This document shows, one piece after another, positions 19,432-28,900 of a DNA stretch of 62,190 nt (position 1 is its first letter; each line of letters opens with the position of its first letter). The DNA is taken from assembly GCA_947172705.1 (NCBI GenBank), contig CAMWCA010000013.1, forward strand, positions 1 to 62,190, written 5' to 3'. Position numbers and translations under genes: made by a program. The DNA comes from an uncultured Lachnospiraceae bacterium. Lineage in GTDB: Bacteria; Bacillota; Clostridia; Lachnospirales; Lachnospiraceae. The notes under the pieces are model-generated. The model was given only the letters and a program-made list of their open reading frames with translations, searched no databases and was not told where the DNA came from.

Positions 19432-19460
19432 TTGAAAAGAAAATTGGATTTTAGTATAAT
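19432..19460 (+). promoter_or_regulatory. Promoter of the TetR-like gene, with flanking dyad
   Basis: TTGAAA (19432-19437), 17 bp, TATAAT (19455-19460). The inverted repeat TATATTGA (19428-19435) and TCAATATA (19465-19472) brackets the promoter and may be the autoregulatory operator. The left half overlaps the duplicated target of hairpin copy 2. Confidence 0.72.
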
Positions 19461-19489
19461 AACCTCAATATAATTTTGGAGGCGGGCTT

Positions 19490-20059
19490 ATGAACCGGAC
19501 AAAAAAAGTCATCAGTGACGCATTTTGGCAGATTCTGGAAGAAAAACCCTATAGCAAAATTACAGTACAAAATATCGTAGAATACTGCCAGGTAAACAGA
19601 AATACTTTTTACTATCATTTCAGGGACATTCCTGACCTTGCGGAGTACTCTATTCAGGCATGGGCGGAGCAGGTAATTAAGGAGAATTGTGAGTTTGGTT
19701 CTCCCTTAAACTGTATTACGCCTATGGCGGAGGAGCTTACCAGGCGCAAGGCTGCGGTGATCCATATCTATCGTTCCGCCCATCGGGAAGCGTTTATACG
19801 ATATTTGAACGAAGTCAGTTTCCTGATCGTACAGCTTTATGTAGATCGTGTAACGGAAGAGATCAGCCTTGCGCCGGAAGACCGGGAAGCTTTGATCAGG
19901 TTCTATAAATGCACGCTGGTGGGCATTGCCCTGGACTGGCTTGACAGCGGCGCATCCTACGATCTTGTAGGCTTTTGTGAAAAGGTGTGCGTTTCTTTTG
20001 AAGGAGCCAGTAAAAAGGCTTTTCTGGGAAATGCCGAAGAAGCGCTTTGCAGTTTATAA
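19490..20059 (+). CDS. TetR-family regulator (TetR_C_8-like)
   Basis: 189 residues starting at ATG 19490 after TTTTGGAGG. The HTH lies at about 20-45 (KITVQNIVEYCQVNRNTFYYHFRDI). The C-terminal domain with long helices (RKAAVIHIYRSAHREAFIRYL) resembles the DhaS-like TetR_C_8 group. The 3' end overlaps the convergent radical SAM gene by 6 bp. Targets could be itself and the adjacent minus-strand membrane/radical SAM genes; this is inferred from position only. Confidence 0.85.
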   Translation: MNRTKKVISDAFWQILEEKPYSKITVQNIVEYCQVNRNTFYYHFRDIPDLAEYSIQAWAEQVIKENCEFGSPLNCITPMAEELTRRKAAVIHIYRSAHREAFIRYLNEVSFLIVQLYVDRVTEEISLAPEDREALIRFYKCTLVGIALDWLDSGASYDLVGFCEKVCVSFEGASKKAFLGNAEEALCSL

Positions 20060-21409
20060 GGCGTTTTCCTTATTTCGTGGACTGTTTTTCCATAATTCCT
20101 CGGCAACCGGTTTCCAGTTCTGGGCGTAGCGGTCACACTTGGCACAAAGATGTTCAACGCTTTCCGGAGATTGGAGATCTGTGGAATGTGCGCCGGAGCG
20201 GTTCACCATTTCCCGAAGCTTTTCAGGATTTTCAAGCATGGGGCAGGGACGCAGCATGTTTTGGTTGAAAGGCTGCCTCTGGTGATATGCCATCAGCATG
20301 GGGGAGCGCAGCGCCTCCAAAAGGGATTTTTCCCGGATATTGGAATCAGAATAGTGGACAAACACGCAGGGGTCGATGTCCCCGTTTGCATTGATATGGA
20401 GATAGCGGTGTCCCCCTGCAATACAGCCCCCTACGTATTCCGCATCGTTCTGGAAGTCCATGGCAAACAGGGGTTTTTCCGTGCGGTAACGGCGTATTTT
20501 TTCATAGATGCCTTTTCGCTGGGTGGGCGTAGGCATCAGTTCCGGAGCCGCGTCATTGCCCACAGGCATGTAATGGAAATACCAGATAAACCAGGCGCCC
20601 ATTTCAATCAGCTTGTCCAGGTATGCCGTTGAGGTAATGGATTCGTAGTTGGCGCTGGTGTAGCAGGAGGAGATGCCGTAGATCAGCTTTTTGCTCCGAA
20701 GAAGCGCCAGGGCATTTATTACCTTCTGATAAACGCCGTCGCCCCGTCTCTGGTCAGTGGCGGTTTCAAAACCTTCCAGAGAGATTGCCGGGACGAAATT
20801 GCCCACCCGGAGCATCTCGTCTGCAAAAGCCTCGTCGATCAGAGTCGCATTTGTAAAGCACAGAAATACACAGTCAGAATGCTTTTCGCACAGCCTGATC
20901 AGATCATTTTTACGAACCAGCGGTTCGCCGCCGGTGTAAATGTACATATAAACGCCCAGTTCTTTTCCCTGTCGAATAATATCGTCTATCTCGTCAACGC
21001 TCAGATTTAATTTATTCCCGTATTCTGCAGCCCAACAGCCTGTGCAGCGAAGATTGCAGGCGGAGGTGGGGTCTAAAAGAATTGCCCAGGGGATATTACA
21101 GTCATATTTTTTGCGAAGCTCCTCTTCCTTTGACCATCCGATCAGGGCGGCATTGATGAAAAAGTTTGTGGCAAGGGTTTTCGTTACATTGGGGTCTATG
21201 TCCGTGAAAAGACGGCGGACATATGGATAATAGGGATGCTCCGGGTTGGTGATGATCTCCCGTATGGTTTTCCGCTGGGAAACGAAATCATCGCCGGCAA
21301 ATTTGTCAGCCCAATCCATGATTTTCAGCATATTCTTTTCAGGATCTTTATAAATGTAGTGGAACGCCTGTTCCAGACCAAATTTTTTTAATGTTGTCGA
21401 TGCATTCAT
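20054..21409 (-). CDS. Radical SAM/SPASM-type enzyme
   Basis: 451 residues from ATG 21409 with AGGAG upstream. The iron-sulfur motif CNLRCTGC gives Cys118, Cys122 and Cys125, and GGEP lies near residue 160. C-terminal cysteines in CIAGGHRYLHI, DPCVF, RPCPML and HLCAKC indicate auxiliary cluster binding as in SPASM or Twitch proteins. An N-terminal helical region of about 100 residues precedes the barrel. No precursor peptide gene is visible nearby, so it may not be a peptide maturase. It heads away from two membrane proteins on the same strand, with a 64-bp gap from the first. Substrate unknown. Confidence 0.87.
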   Translation of the reverse strand: MNASTTLKKFGLEQAFHYIYKDPEKNMLKIMDWADKFAGDDFVSQRKTIREIITNPEHPYYPYVRRLFTDIDPNVTKTLATNFFINAALIGWSKEEELRKKYDCNIPWAILLDPTSACNLRCTGCWAAEYGNKLNLSVDEIDDIIRQGKELGVYMYIYTGGEPLVRKNDLIRLCEKHSDCVFLCFTNATLIDEAFADEMLRVGNFVPAISLEGFETATDQRRGDGVYQKVINALALLRSKKLIYGISSCYTSANYESITSTAYLDKLIEMGAWFIWYFHYMPVGNDAAPELMPTPTQRKGIYEKIRRYRTEKPLFAMDFQNDAEYVGGCIAGGHRYLHINANGDIDPCVFVHYSDSNIREKSLLEALRSPMLMAYHQRQPFNQNMLRPCPMLENPEKLREMVNRSGAHSTDLQSPESVEHLCAKCDRYAQNWKPVAEELWKNSPRNKENAL

Positions 21410-21473
21410 AATTCACAGCTCCTTTATCTTTTTTGTATTGCAAACAATTTCAGGTTGTTTGTCTGTCAGTCAG

Positions 21474-22016
21474 TTAATCCCTGGCAAATCTTTCAGTTGC
21501 CGGAGATAGACGGACGGTGCATTGGACAATGTATTGCCTCATGAATCCTTCGGCGAGAAGGGCAAGACCCGCTGATGTTAAAGTATGCAGGACGATCAGT
21601 GCAGCCCCCAGAGCGCCGGAGAGGATCGAGGTGAACAGGATCACATGCCAGGAGGAAAGACCAAATTTTTGCGCGTCAAGCGCAGTCTGAATACACAGCA
21701 GGCTGTCCAGTAAGACCAAAGCGCCCATACCTGATAGCAGGTGATGTTCAAATCCGGCGTTCACGGCAAGGACCAGAATACCAAGCACGATCAAAAACAA
21801 TCCGCAGGCAAAATCATATTGAAAGGCAAGACAGAAAAGGTCTTTGGAGAGATAGCCTGTTATTTTGATAACGCCGTAGGCGATGAGGATCGCGCCGCCT
21901 GCCATAGCGCCTGTTTTGGCGTTAATATTCCTGGAAAGGATACAGATGATGCCGAAAATATAAAATAAAATGGAAATCAGTATGTATCCCGTTTTGGCGA
22001 TTTTTAGCTGTTTCAA
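21474..22016 (-). CDS. HdeD-like (DUF308) membrane protein
   Basis: 180 residues, translated from a TTG at 22016 with GGAGG seven bases before it. Six hydrophobic segments spaced as in HdeD/DUF308 proteins (GYILISILFYIFGIICIL, GAILIAYGVIKITGYL, FACGLFLIVLGILVL). HdeD of enteric bacteria is linked to acid resistance, but the role in Firmicutes is unknown. It lies 33 bp after the conserved-TM-helix channel gene and before the radical SAM gene, all on one strand. Confidence 0.75.
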   Translation of the reverse strand: MKQLKIAKTGYILISILFYIFGIICILSRNINAKTGAMAGGAILIAYGVIKITGYLSKDLFCLAFQYDFACGLFLIVLGILVLAVNAGFEHHLLSGMGALVLLDSLLCIQTALDAQKFGLSSWHVILFTSILSGALGAALIVLHTLTSAGLALLAEGFMRQYIVQCTVRLSPATERFARD

Positions 22017-22049
22017 AGCTGTCCCTCCTTACCTTTTTTCTATGAAATA

Positions 22050-23240
22050 TTATTCGTGCTGCTGCTCCTGGGCATCACATGGGGTGTCGCACTGCATATT
22101 GCAGGTTCCTTCCAACTTCTTTAAAAGCTTTGCCGCAAAGCTCCTGCCTCCTATGCCAAAGGAGATGGCGAATGCCACGGCAAGGGCGGCGATAATCAGG
22201 ATAAATGCAGTATTTACGATTTCCGTTGCAATTCCAAGCTCATTCAGCGCCATAAAAATTCCGATGGTATAGATCACAACTCTGGCAATCAGGGCAAAAA
22301 CGGCATGGTTGCTTTTTGCCAATGCTTTTCCTGCCAATCCGTCGCAAATATAACATGCAAGAAGGATGAGCGCGGAAGCAAGGACATAAGGCATGTACCC
22401 AATTACTGCATTTCCAATATTGGTAAGGATGTCCAAATGCAATACGCCGAAGCTTTCCACAATAAAGAAGATCACCATAACGGTATGGACGATCGTGCCC
22501 ACCACCTTTGACAGTACAAAGGGCTTTTCCTGATCAGGCAGCTGCTGTGCAAGTTTGGCATCCAGACCTGCAGAGGCAATGAGATTTTCCACAATGCTGC
22601 CCGAAAATTTGGCGACCATACATCCGATAATGATAATTACCAGAGCAGCAAATATATTGGGAATAAATGCAAAAATAGTGTCCAGCATTCTGATCGCCGG
22701 AGTGGAAACTGCCTGAATGTTAAGAACCTGCAAGGCGGCGATGATTACCGGAATCAGGATCAGCACATAAACAATGTAGGAAAGGGTATTGGACAGCCTG
22801 CCCGTATCGGTGACCTGGATGCCGGCTTTTTCCTGTAAGGTATTGATTTTAAGCTTGTCGAATACAGGAAGTAAAAGCTCCCGTACCAGTTTGGCAATGA
22901 AAAATCCCACCCACAAAACCAGCGCAGCCGCGAGGATGTTTGGCAGGTACCCCCACAGCGTATTAAGAAGATTTAAAATAGGGGAGGAGACCTCTCTCAT
23001 GCCCAGATTTTCAAAAATTCCTGGGACAAAGAGCAGGAAAACAAGCAGATGAACCAGCTTCCCAATGAAATTCACGGTCTTTTCTTTTCCCAGAAGGGAG
23101 CTGAGTTTGGTTTTTGTAAATAGCTTTACCACCAGAGCTTTCACGATCGCTGCGGTAATAAATGCCAAGAGAAGGATTAACAGCGCTTTTATGACAGCCC
23201 AGAGTCCTCCGCTAAAAAGAGATGTAAACATTTCGTTCAT
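22050..23240 (-). CDS. Conserved TM-helix (MscS-like, CmpX-type) membrane protein
   Basis: 396 residues starting at ATG 23240 after AAGGAGG. Repeated units of about 45 residues (LWGYLPNILAAALVLWVGFF, IFAFIPNIFAALVIIIIGCM, VIGYMPYVLASALILLACYI) are the conserved TM-helix repeats related to small mechanosensitive channels. There is no full MscS beta domain. The C-terminus is cysteine-rich (CNMQCDTPCDAQ). It is the first gene of a minus-strand group with HdeD-like and radical SAM proteins. A function in osmotic or envelope stress is plausible but not shown. Confidence 0.8.
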   Translation of the reverse strand: MNEMFTSLFSGGLWAVIKALLILLLAFITAAIVKALVVKLFTKTKLSSLLGKEKTVNFIGKLVHLLVFLLFVPGIFENLGMREVSSPILNLLNTLWGYLPNILAAALVLWVGFFIAKLVRELLLPVFDKLKINTLQEKAGIQVTDTGRLSNTLSYIVYVLILIPVIIAALQVLNIQAVSTPAIRMLDTIFAFIPNIFAALVIIIIGCMVAKFSGSIVENLIASAGLDAKLAQQLPDQEKPFVLSKVVGTIVHTVMVIFFIVESFGVLHLDILTNIGNAVIGYMPYVLASALILLACYICDGLAGKALAKSNHAVFALIARVVIYTIGIFMALNELGIATEIVNTAFILIIAALAVAFAISFGIGGRSFAAKLLKKLEGTCNMQCDTPCDAQEQQHE

Positions 23241-23392
23241 AGTAGAACCTCCTTCTGAATAAATGATTTTATGCAGTTACTGTATATGAGTTTTTTGATC
23301 TGCAAAATGGGCAAACAGGGTATGAATATCCAAAAATCAGGCAGTTGAAGATATATTATCTGATTTTTAGGCATTTGGGGTGGATGTGTCTA

Positions 23393-23421
23393 TTGATAAG
23401 CAGGGGGGAAAATACTATAAT
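23393..23421 (+). promoter_or_regulatory. Promoter of the MMPL-surface protein operon
   Basis: TTGATA (23393-23398), 17 bp, TATAAT (23416-23421), 37 bp before the MMPL start codon. Confidence 0.7.
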
Positions 23422-23458
23422 ACTTTCTGCAAAAAATGTATAAAGGAGTGAATGGAAA

Positions 23459-25963
23459 ATGGCAGCGAAGCCAGGTAAAAACAAAGAGGATGGCGGAACC
23501 ATGATTAAGGTTGCCACCTTCATCGTGGACAGGCGGAACCTGTTCTTTTTACTTTTTGGCATTGCCCTGATCTTCTCGGTGGTGTCAATGAATTGGGTAA
23601 AGGTGGAGAATGCCATGTCGGCGTACTTGCCGAAAACCACGGAGACCCGGCAGGGGCTTGATTGTATGGAGGAGCAGTTTATTACATACGGAACGGCAAA
23701 GATCATGGTGACCAACCTATCCTATAGCGAGGCGGAAAGGTTGTCCGAAGCGATAGAAGGGCTGGAGGATGTGATCATGCTCACCTTTGACAGCACAACG
23801 GATCACTACAATAACTTTTCCGCATTATATGATGTAACCTTTGGATATGAAGAGACGGATGACCGGGCGCTGGAAGCTTTGGCGGAAGCGGAAGGGCTTC
23901 TGGAGGGATATGATTTTTATGTATCTACCTCTATGGGAGATGCTTCGGCGGAGCAGATCGCCAGCGAGATGCAGGTGATCAGCGTGTTGGTGGCGATCGT
24001 GGTGGTTTCCGTATTGCTGCTCACTTCAGAGACCTGGGCGGAGGTTCCGGTGCTGCTTTTGACCTTCTGTGCAGCCGCTTTGATCACCAAGGGAACCAAC
24101 TTTTTTATGGGAACCATTTCCTTTGTGTCTAATTCCGTGACCATTGTGCTGCAGCTTGCCCTTTCCATTGACTATGCGGTTATTTTCTGTAACCGATATA
24201 AGGAAGAGCATCAGAAGCTGTCGGTCAGGGAGGCGGACATCGTTGCCCTGAGCAAGGCGATTCCGGAGATCTCTTCCAGTTCTTTGACCACAGTGGGCGG
24301 TCTCATTGCCATGATGTTTATGCAGTTTGGCATCGGCAGCGACATGGCGCTGTGCCTGATCCGCGCCATTGTGTTAAGCCTTCTGGCAGTTTTCCTTTTC
24401 ATGCCGGGGCTGATCATGCTTTTTGGCAATGCAATGGATAAAACCAGGCATAAGAGCTTTATCCCCAAGATTCCCTTTGTGGGGAAATTTGCCTATGCCA
24501 CGAAATATGTAATGCCTCCGCTGTTTCTGGTACTGATCATAGGAGCTTATGTGGTTTCTTCCAAATGCCCTTATGTATATGGCTATACCAAGCTGGAGAC
24601 CCCGGTGCAGAGCGACGCTATGGTGGTGGATGAAATGATCCGGGAAAGCTTTGGGGACACCAATATGGTGGCGCTGGTGGTACCTGCCGGGAACTATGAG
24701 AAGGAGAAAAAGCTCCTGGCGGAGTTGGATGCCAGGGAAGAAGTGGACTATACCATGGGGCTTGCCAACACAGAGGCAATGGACGGCTATATGCTCACGG
24801 ATAAGCTGACGGCGAGAGAATTTTCGGAGCTTTTGGAGCTGGACTACGAGGTGGCGCAGGTGCTGTACATGGCGTATGCGGTAAATGATGAAAACTATGC
24901 CAAGATCATAAACGGTCTTTCCACCTACAGCGTGCCTCTGATCGATATTTTTATGTTCCTGTACGATGAGGTGGACGAGGGCTATGTGACCCTGGAGGAT
25001 GACTTGATGGATACCCTGGAGGAGGCACATACCAAAATGCAGATCGCCCTGGATCAGCTTCAGGGAGAGTCCTACAGCCGGATGCTGGTGTATTTGAATC
25101 TTCCGGAAGAAGGAGACGAGACTTTTGCCTTTTTGGATGAAATGCATGAGATCGCAGGGAAATATTACGAAGGGACGATCCTGATACCGGGGGAAGCCAC
25201 CAGCCAGTATGACCTATATAAAACCTTCCAGAGGGATAACAAGGTGGTAAATGTAGTCTCCATTATGGCGGTGTTGGTGGTGCTGCTGTTTACCTTTATG
25301 TCCGCCGGAATGCCGGTGCTGCTGATCATGGTGATCCAGGGAGTAATTTGGCTGAATTTCTCCGTGCCTGCGGTTCAGCAGAAGAATGTGTTCTTTATGA
25401 GTTATCTGATCGTAAGTTCCATTCAGATGGGCGCTAATATCGACTACGCCATTGTAATTTCAGGGCGGTTTATGGAATTGAAGAATAAAATGTCAAAGAA
25501 GGAAGCGATCATTGAGACCATGAACTTTGCTTTCCCCACCATTGTGACATCAGGCTCCATGCTTGCCCTTGCAGGCATTCTGATCGGGCGTATGTCCTCT
25601 GACGGCGCCATCTGCGGCATCGGTCAGTGCCTTGGACGGGGAACCATTATGTCCATTGTGGTGGTGATGTTTGTTCTGCCCCAGATCCTTTTACTGGGCG
25701 AAAAGATCATAGAAAAGACTTCCTTTGCCGTATCGATTCCTATTAAATTGGAGAAAAGCGCAGGGCTTATGCGGGTAGACGGCTATGTCCAGGGGCAGAT
25801 CAACGGCTCTGTGATTGGTGAAATGCATGGCTTTATACGGGGAGAGGCAAGCCTGTTTGTGAATATGGGAAAAATGGAGGTCAGAGAGGATCAGGGTCAG
25901 GATCTTGCTTTGCTGACCCAGCAGGAAAAGATGGCGGAAGGAGAGGAAGGAAATGAAAAATAA
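23459..25963 (+). CDS. MMPL/RND-family membrane transporter
   Basis: 834 residues, about twelve membrane spans in the RND arrangement: one span, an outer loop of about 150 residues, five spans (about 180-320), span seven and a second outer loop, then five more spans (about 600-760). ALSIDYAVIFCNRYKEEHQ and GANIDYAVIVSGRFMEL are the paired signature segments, with the conserved Asp-Tyr of MMPL-type proton relays. The cytoplasmic tail is about 75 residues. Gram-positive MMPL proteins move lipids or other hydrophobic molecules. It overlaps the GLUG surface protein gene by 11 bp, so the two are probably co-translated and work together at the cell surface. Confidence 0.88.
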   Translation: MAAKPGKNKEDGGTMIKVATFIVDRRNLFFLLFGIALIFSVVSMNWVKVENAMSAYLPKTTETRQGLDCMEEQFITYGTAKIMVTNLSYSEAERLSEAIEGLEDVIMLTFDSTTDHYNNFSALYDVTFGYEETDDRALEALAEAEGLLEGYDFYVSTSMGDASAEQIASEMQVISVLVAIVVVSVLLLTSETWAEVPVLLLTFCAAALITKGTNFFMGTISFVSNSVTIVLQLALSIDYAVIFCNRYKEEHQKLSVREADIVALSKAIPEISSSSLTTVGGLIAMMFMQFGIGSDMALCLIRAIVLSLLAVFLFMPGLIMLFGNAMDKTRHKSFIPKIPFVGKFAYATKYVMPPLFLVLIIGAYVVSSKCPYVYGYTKLETPVQSDAMVVDEMIRESFGDTNMVALVVPAGNYEKEKKLLAELDAREEVDYTMGLANTEAMDGYMLTDKLTAREFSELLELDYEVAQVLYMAYAVNDENYAKIINGLSTYSVPLIDIFMFLYDEVDEGYVTLEDDLMDTLEEAHTKMQIALDQLQGESYSRMLVYLNLPEEGDETFAFLDEMHEIAGKYYEGTILIPGEATSQYDLYKTFQRDNKVVNVVSIMAVLVVLLFTFMSAGMPVLLIMVIQGVIWLNFSVPAVQQKNVFFMSYLIVSSIQMGANIDYAIVISGRFMELKNKMSKKEAIIETMNFAFPTIVTSGSMLALAGILIGRMSSDGAICGIGQCLGRGTIMSIVVVMFVLPQILLLGEKIIEKTSFAVSIPIKLEKSAGLMRVDGYVQGQINGSVIGEMHGFIRGEASLFVNMGKMEVREDQGQDLALLTQQEKMAEGEEGNEK

Positions 25964-28900
25964 AAGACTTCTTTTTAAGGCGCTGTCCCTGGGGATGGCT
26001 TTCACATTGATTTGCAGTATGCTTCCGGTACAGGAGCTGAGAGCGGAGGAAAAGGCGGAAGCAGGAGAAGAAGAGCAGGAAAAAGAGATCCTGGAGATCC
26101 GGAATGCGGAGGATTTTATTGCTTTTGCAGAGAATTGTTACATAGACGCATGGTCGGCTGACAAAAAGATTCTTTTACAGGAGGACATCGATCTTACAGA
26201 TACGGATTTTGGCGTAATCCCTGTTTTTGCAGGCATTTTTGACGGGCAGGGGCATACGGTGTCAGGCTTTCAATACAGCGGCGACGGGTATGTGGCAGGG
26301 CTGTTCCGCTATATTGAAAAGGATGCTGTGGTGGAAAATCTGACGCTGAAAGGAGAAGTCACCGCCACCGATGAAAAGGAGTGCACCGGCGGGCTGTGCG
26401 GTATCAATTATGGAACCATTTATAATTGCAGCTTTCGGGGAAACGTAAGCGGCAGGAATACGGTAGGCGGTCTGGCAGGCGTTAATGAGGGAACCGGCGT
26501 GATCCAAAGCAGCACGGCGGGCGGCCGTGTCACCGGCTATTATTCCACCGGAGGGCTTGTGGGGAAAAATCACGGCAGTATTGCGCGCTGTACCAACCAT
26601 GCCTGTATCAACAACGACACCCAGTGGGTGGAAGAGGACGACGAGATGGGCGTGGGTATTTTCCTCAGCATCAGTCTGGGGGAATCGGAGACAGAGCTTT
26701 TCAGCGGCGTGGATACGGGAGGCGTTGCCGGCTACTCGGACGGTGTGATCACCGGATGCGTAAATTACGGAAAGGTGGGTTATGAGCATACCGGCTATAA
26801 CATCGGCGGCATTGCCGGAAGGCAGTCGGGGGTGCTGTCGGCATGTACCAACCATGGGACAGTATACGGAAGAAAGGATGTAGGCGGCATTGTAGGTCAG
26901 ATGGAGCCTTATATTGAAATCGATGAGGCAACCTCCCTGCTCCATGCAGTAAACCGTCTCCATGATTTAATGGAAAAGACGCTGGACGATATACAGGACG
27001 GAAAAAATACCGTCAAGGGAGATCTGGACAGTCTTGTTTCCTACAGCGAAGGGGCAGTGGATGCAGGAGACGCCCTTGCGGGACAGATGACAGATTTCGT
27101 AAACGACAACATGGATCAGGCGCAGGCGGTGACAGAACGGCTGGAGCATGTTATGGAGATGCTGCCGGATGTATTTGACGACGTTTATGCGGCGGAGGAC
27201 AGCTTTTCCGGTGTTAACAGGGAATTGTATGCCCTTGCAGACCAGTTGAAGGAGGCAGGAGAGGTGAGCGGAGAGTACGTGGAAACGGACTATAACCGGC
27301 TGACCCTGCTTTCCACTGTGGGAGGAAATATCTTAAGTCTTCAGTATTACCCCAAAGAGGGCGATACGGTAAGCATTCTTGTGGAACCCGATGAGGATTA
27401 TGGGCTGGACCGTATCCGGGTGGTGAATCCGGCGGGAGGGCTTGTGAGCATACAGCAGGAGGATGAGGATCGTTATAGCTTTGTGATGCCTGAGGAAAAC
27501 GTGAGAGTGGAAGCGTATTTCAGCTATCAGGGCAGGGAAAACGATCCTTCTGCAAAAGAAGAGGAAGAAGATGCCCCCAAAAAACCTGATAAGGAAAACA
27601 TGACAGGGGAAAAGGGGGAGGATGAGAAGTTAAAGGAAGAGGAAGAGCCGAAAGATGAAATAGAAAAAGACGATATCACAAAACCTGACGGAACAGACAG
27701 TATAGAAGGAAACGGCGGAGCGGATATGGATAAAGCAGAGCCTCCTCAGAAAAAACCGGATGCAGGAGACGGCTCGGCGGATGCAGGGCAAAATCAACCG
27801 GGGAATGCCGGTCAAGATCAGCCGGAAGATGCAGACAAAGATCAGCCGGAGGATACAGACGAAGATCAGACGGGCAATACCGACAAAGATCAACCGGAGG
27901 ATGCAGATCAGTCTCAACCGGATACAGATAAAGGACAGCCCGGAAATACAGATCAGTCTCAACCGGAGGATACAGATACAGATCAGTCGGGAGATACAGA
28001 CCAGTCCCAGCCGGAGGATACAAAGGATGCTCAGGACGGAGCAGAGGAAGACGCGCTCCGGACAGCCCGCATAGAGAGAAAAGAATACCGTCTGGAACGC
28101 TTCATGAGCAATCCCTTACAGGCATTGGATGGGTTGGAAACCATAGAAGAGACAGCGGAGGATGAGGAGGAAAAAGAAGGGACAGAAGAAAGCGAAGAAG
28201 AGGAAGTTGAGGAAAGAGAAGAAGTTCTCTCGGCGCCGGTGGTAAAGCTCAGCTCCAATTTAAGCGGAAATGCATCTTGCGAAATAGATGGAGACAGGGC
28301 TTTTGTAACGGTGACTCCGGACAGCGCATACACTCTGGAGGAGATCTGGGCAACCGCTCAGGACGGAGAGAGCCTGTCCGTGGAAAGGACGGGTGATCAG
28401 GTCTATTCCTTTGCAACCGCCCCAGGTGAAAATTATCAGGTGTATATCTCTTTCGATAAATTAGATAAATCCCATGCTGTCAGCGGCGCAAAGGAGGATA
28501 TCAGCAGCGCCATTAAAAGGCATCAGGAAGCAGCGGAGAGGGTAAACAAGCTGATTCAGGAGATTCAAAGCGGTTCCGGCGCCACCCAGGAGCAATTGGA
28601 GCAGCTGGCGAAGGAACTGGAAGAAATGTCAAAGGCAACCTCCTCCATTTTAGGCAGCTTAAGCGTGGTTTCCAATGTGGTAGGGCAGCAGGCGCTTGAC
28701 CAGATCGGTAATGCGGGAAAGAACATGGAACAGGTGCTGGATAATCTGCAAAATGCGGTAAACTCCATCAGATCTGCAACCAGAGACACAAGGGGTATTG
28801 TGGACTATGTAAACGGGCAGTCCTCCATCCGCTTTTCCAGAATGGGAAAAGACTTTGACGTAAACAGAGAGAAGCTTCATGAGCAGTTAAAGGGAATGTC

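Noticed and set aside
27630..28074. Cysteine/isoleucine-rich and Pro/Leu-rich frames opposite the DQxQPEDTD repeats
   Set aside because: Shadow frames of a repetitive coding tract without start signals.
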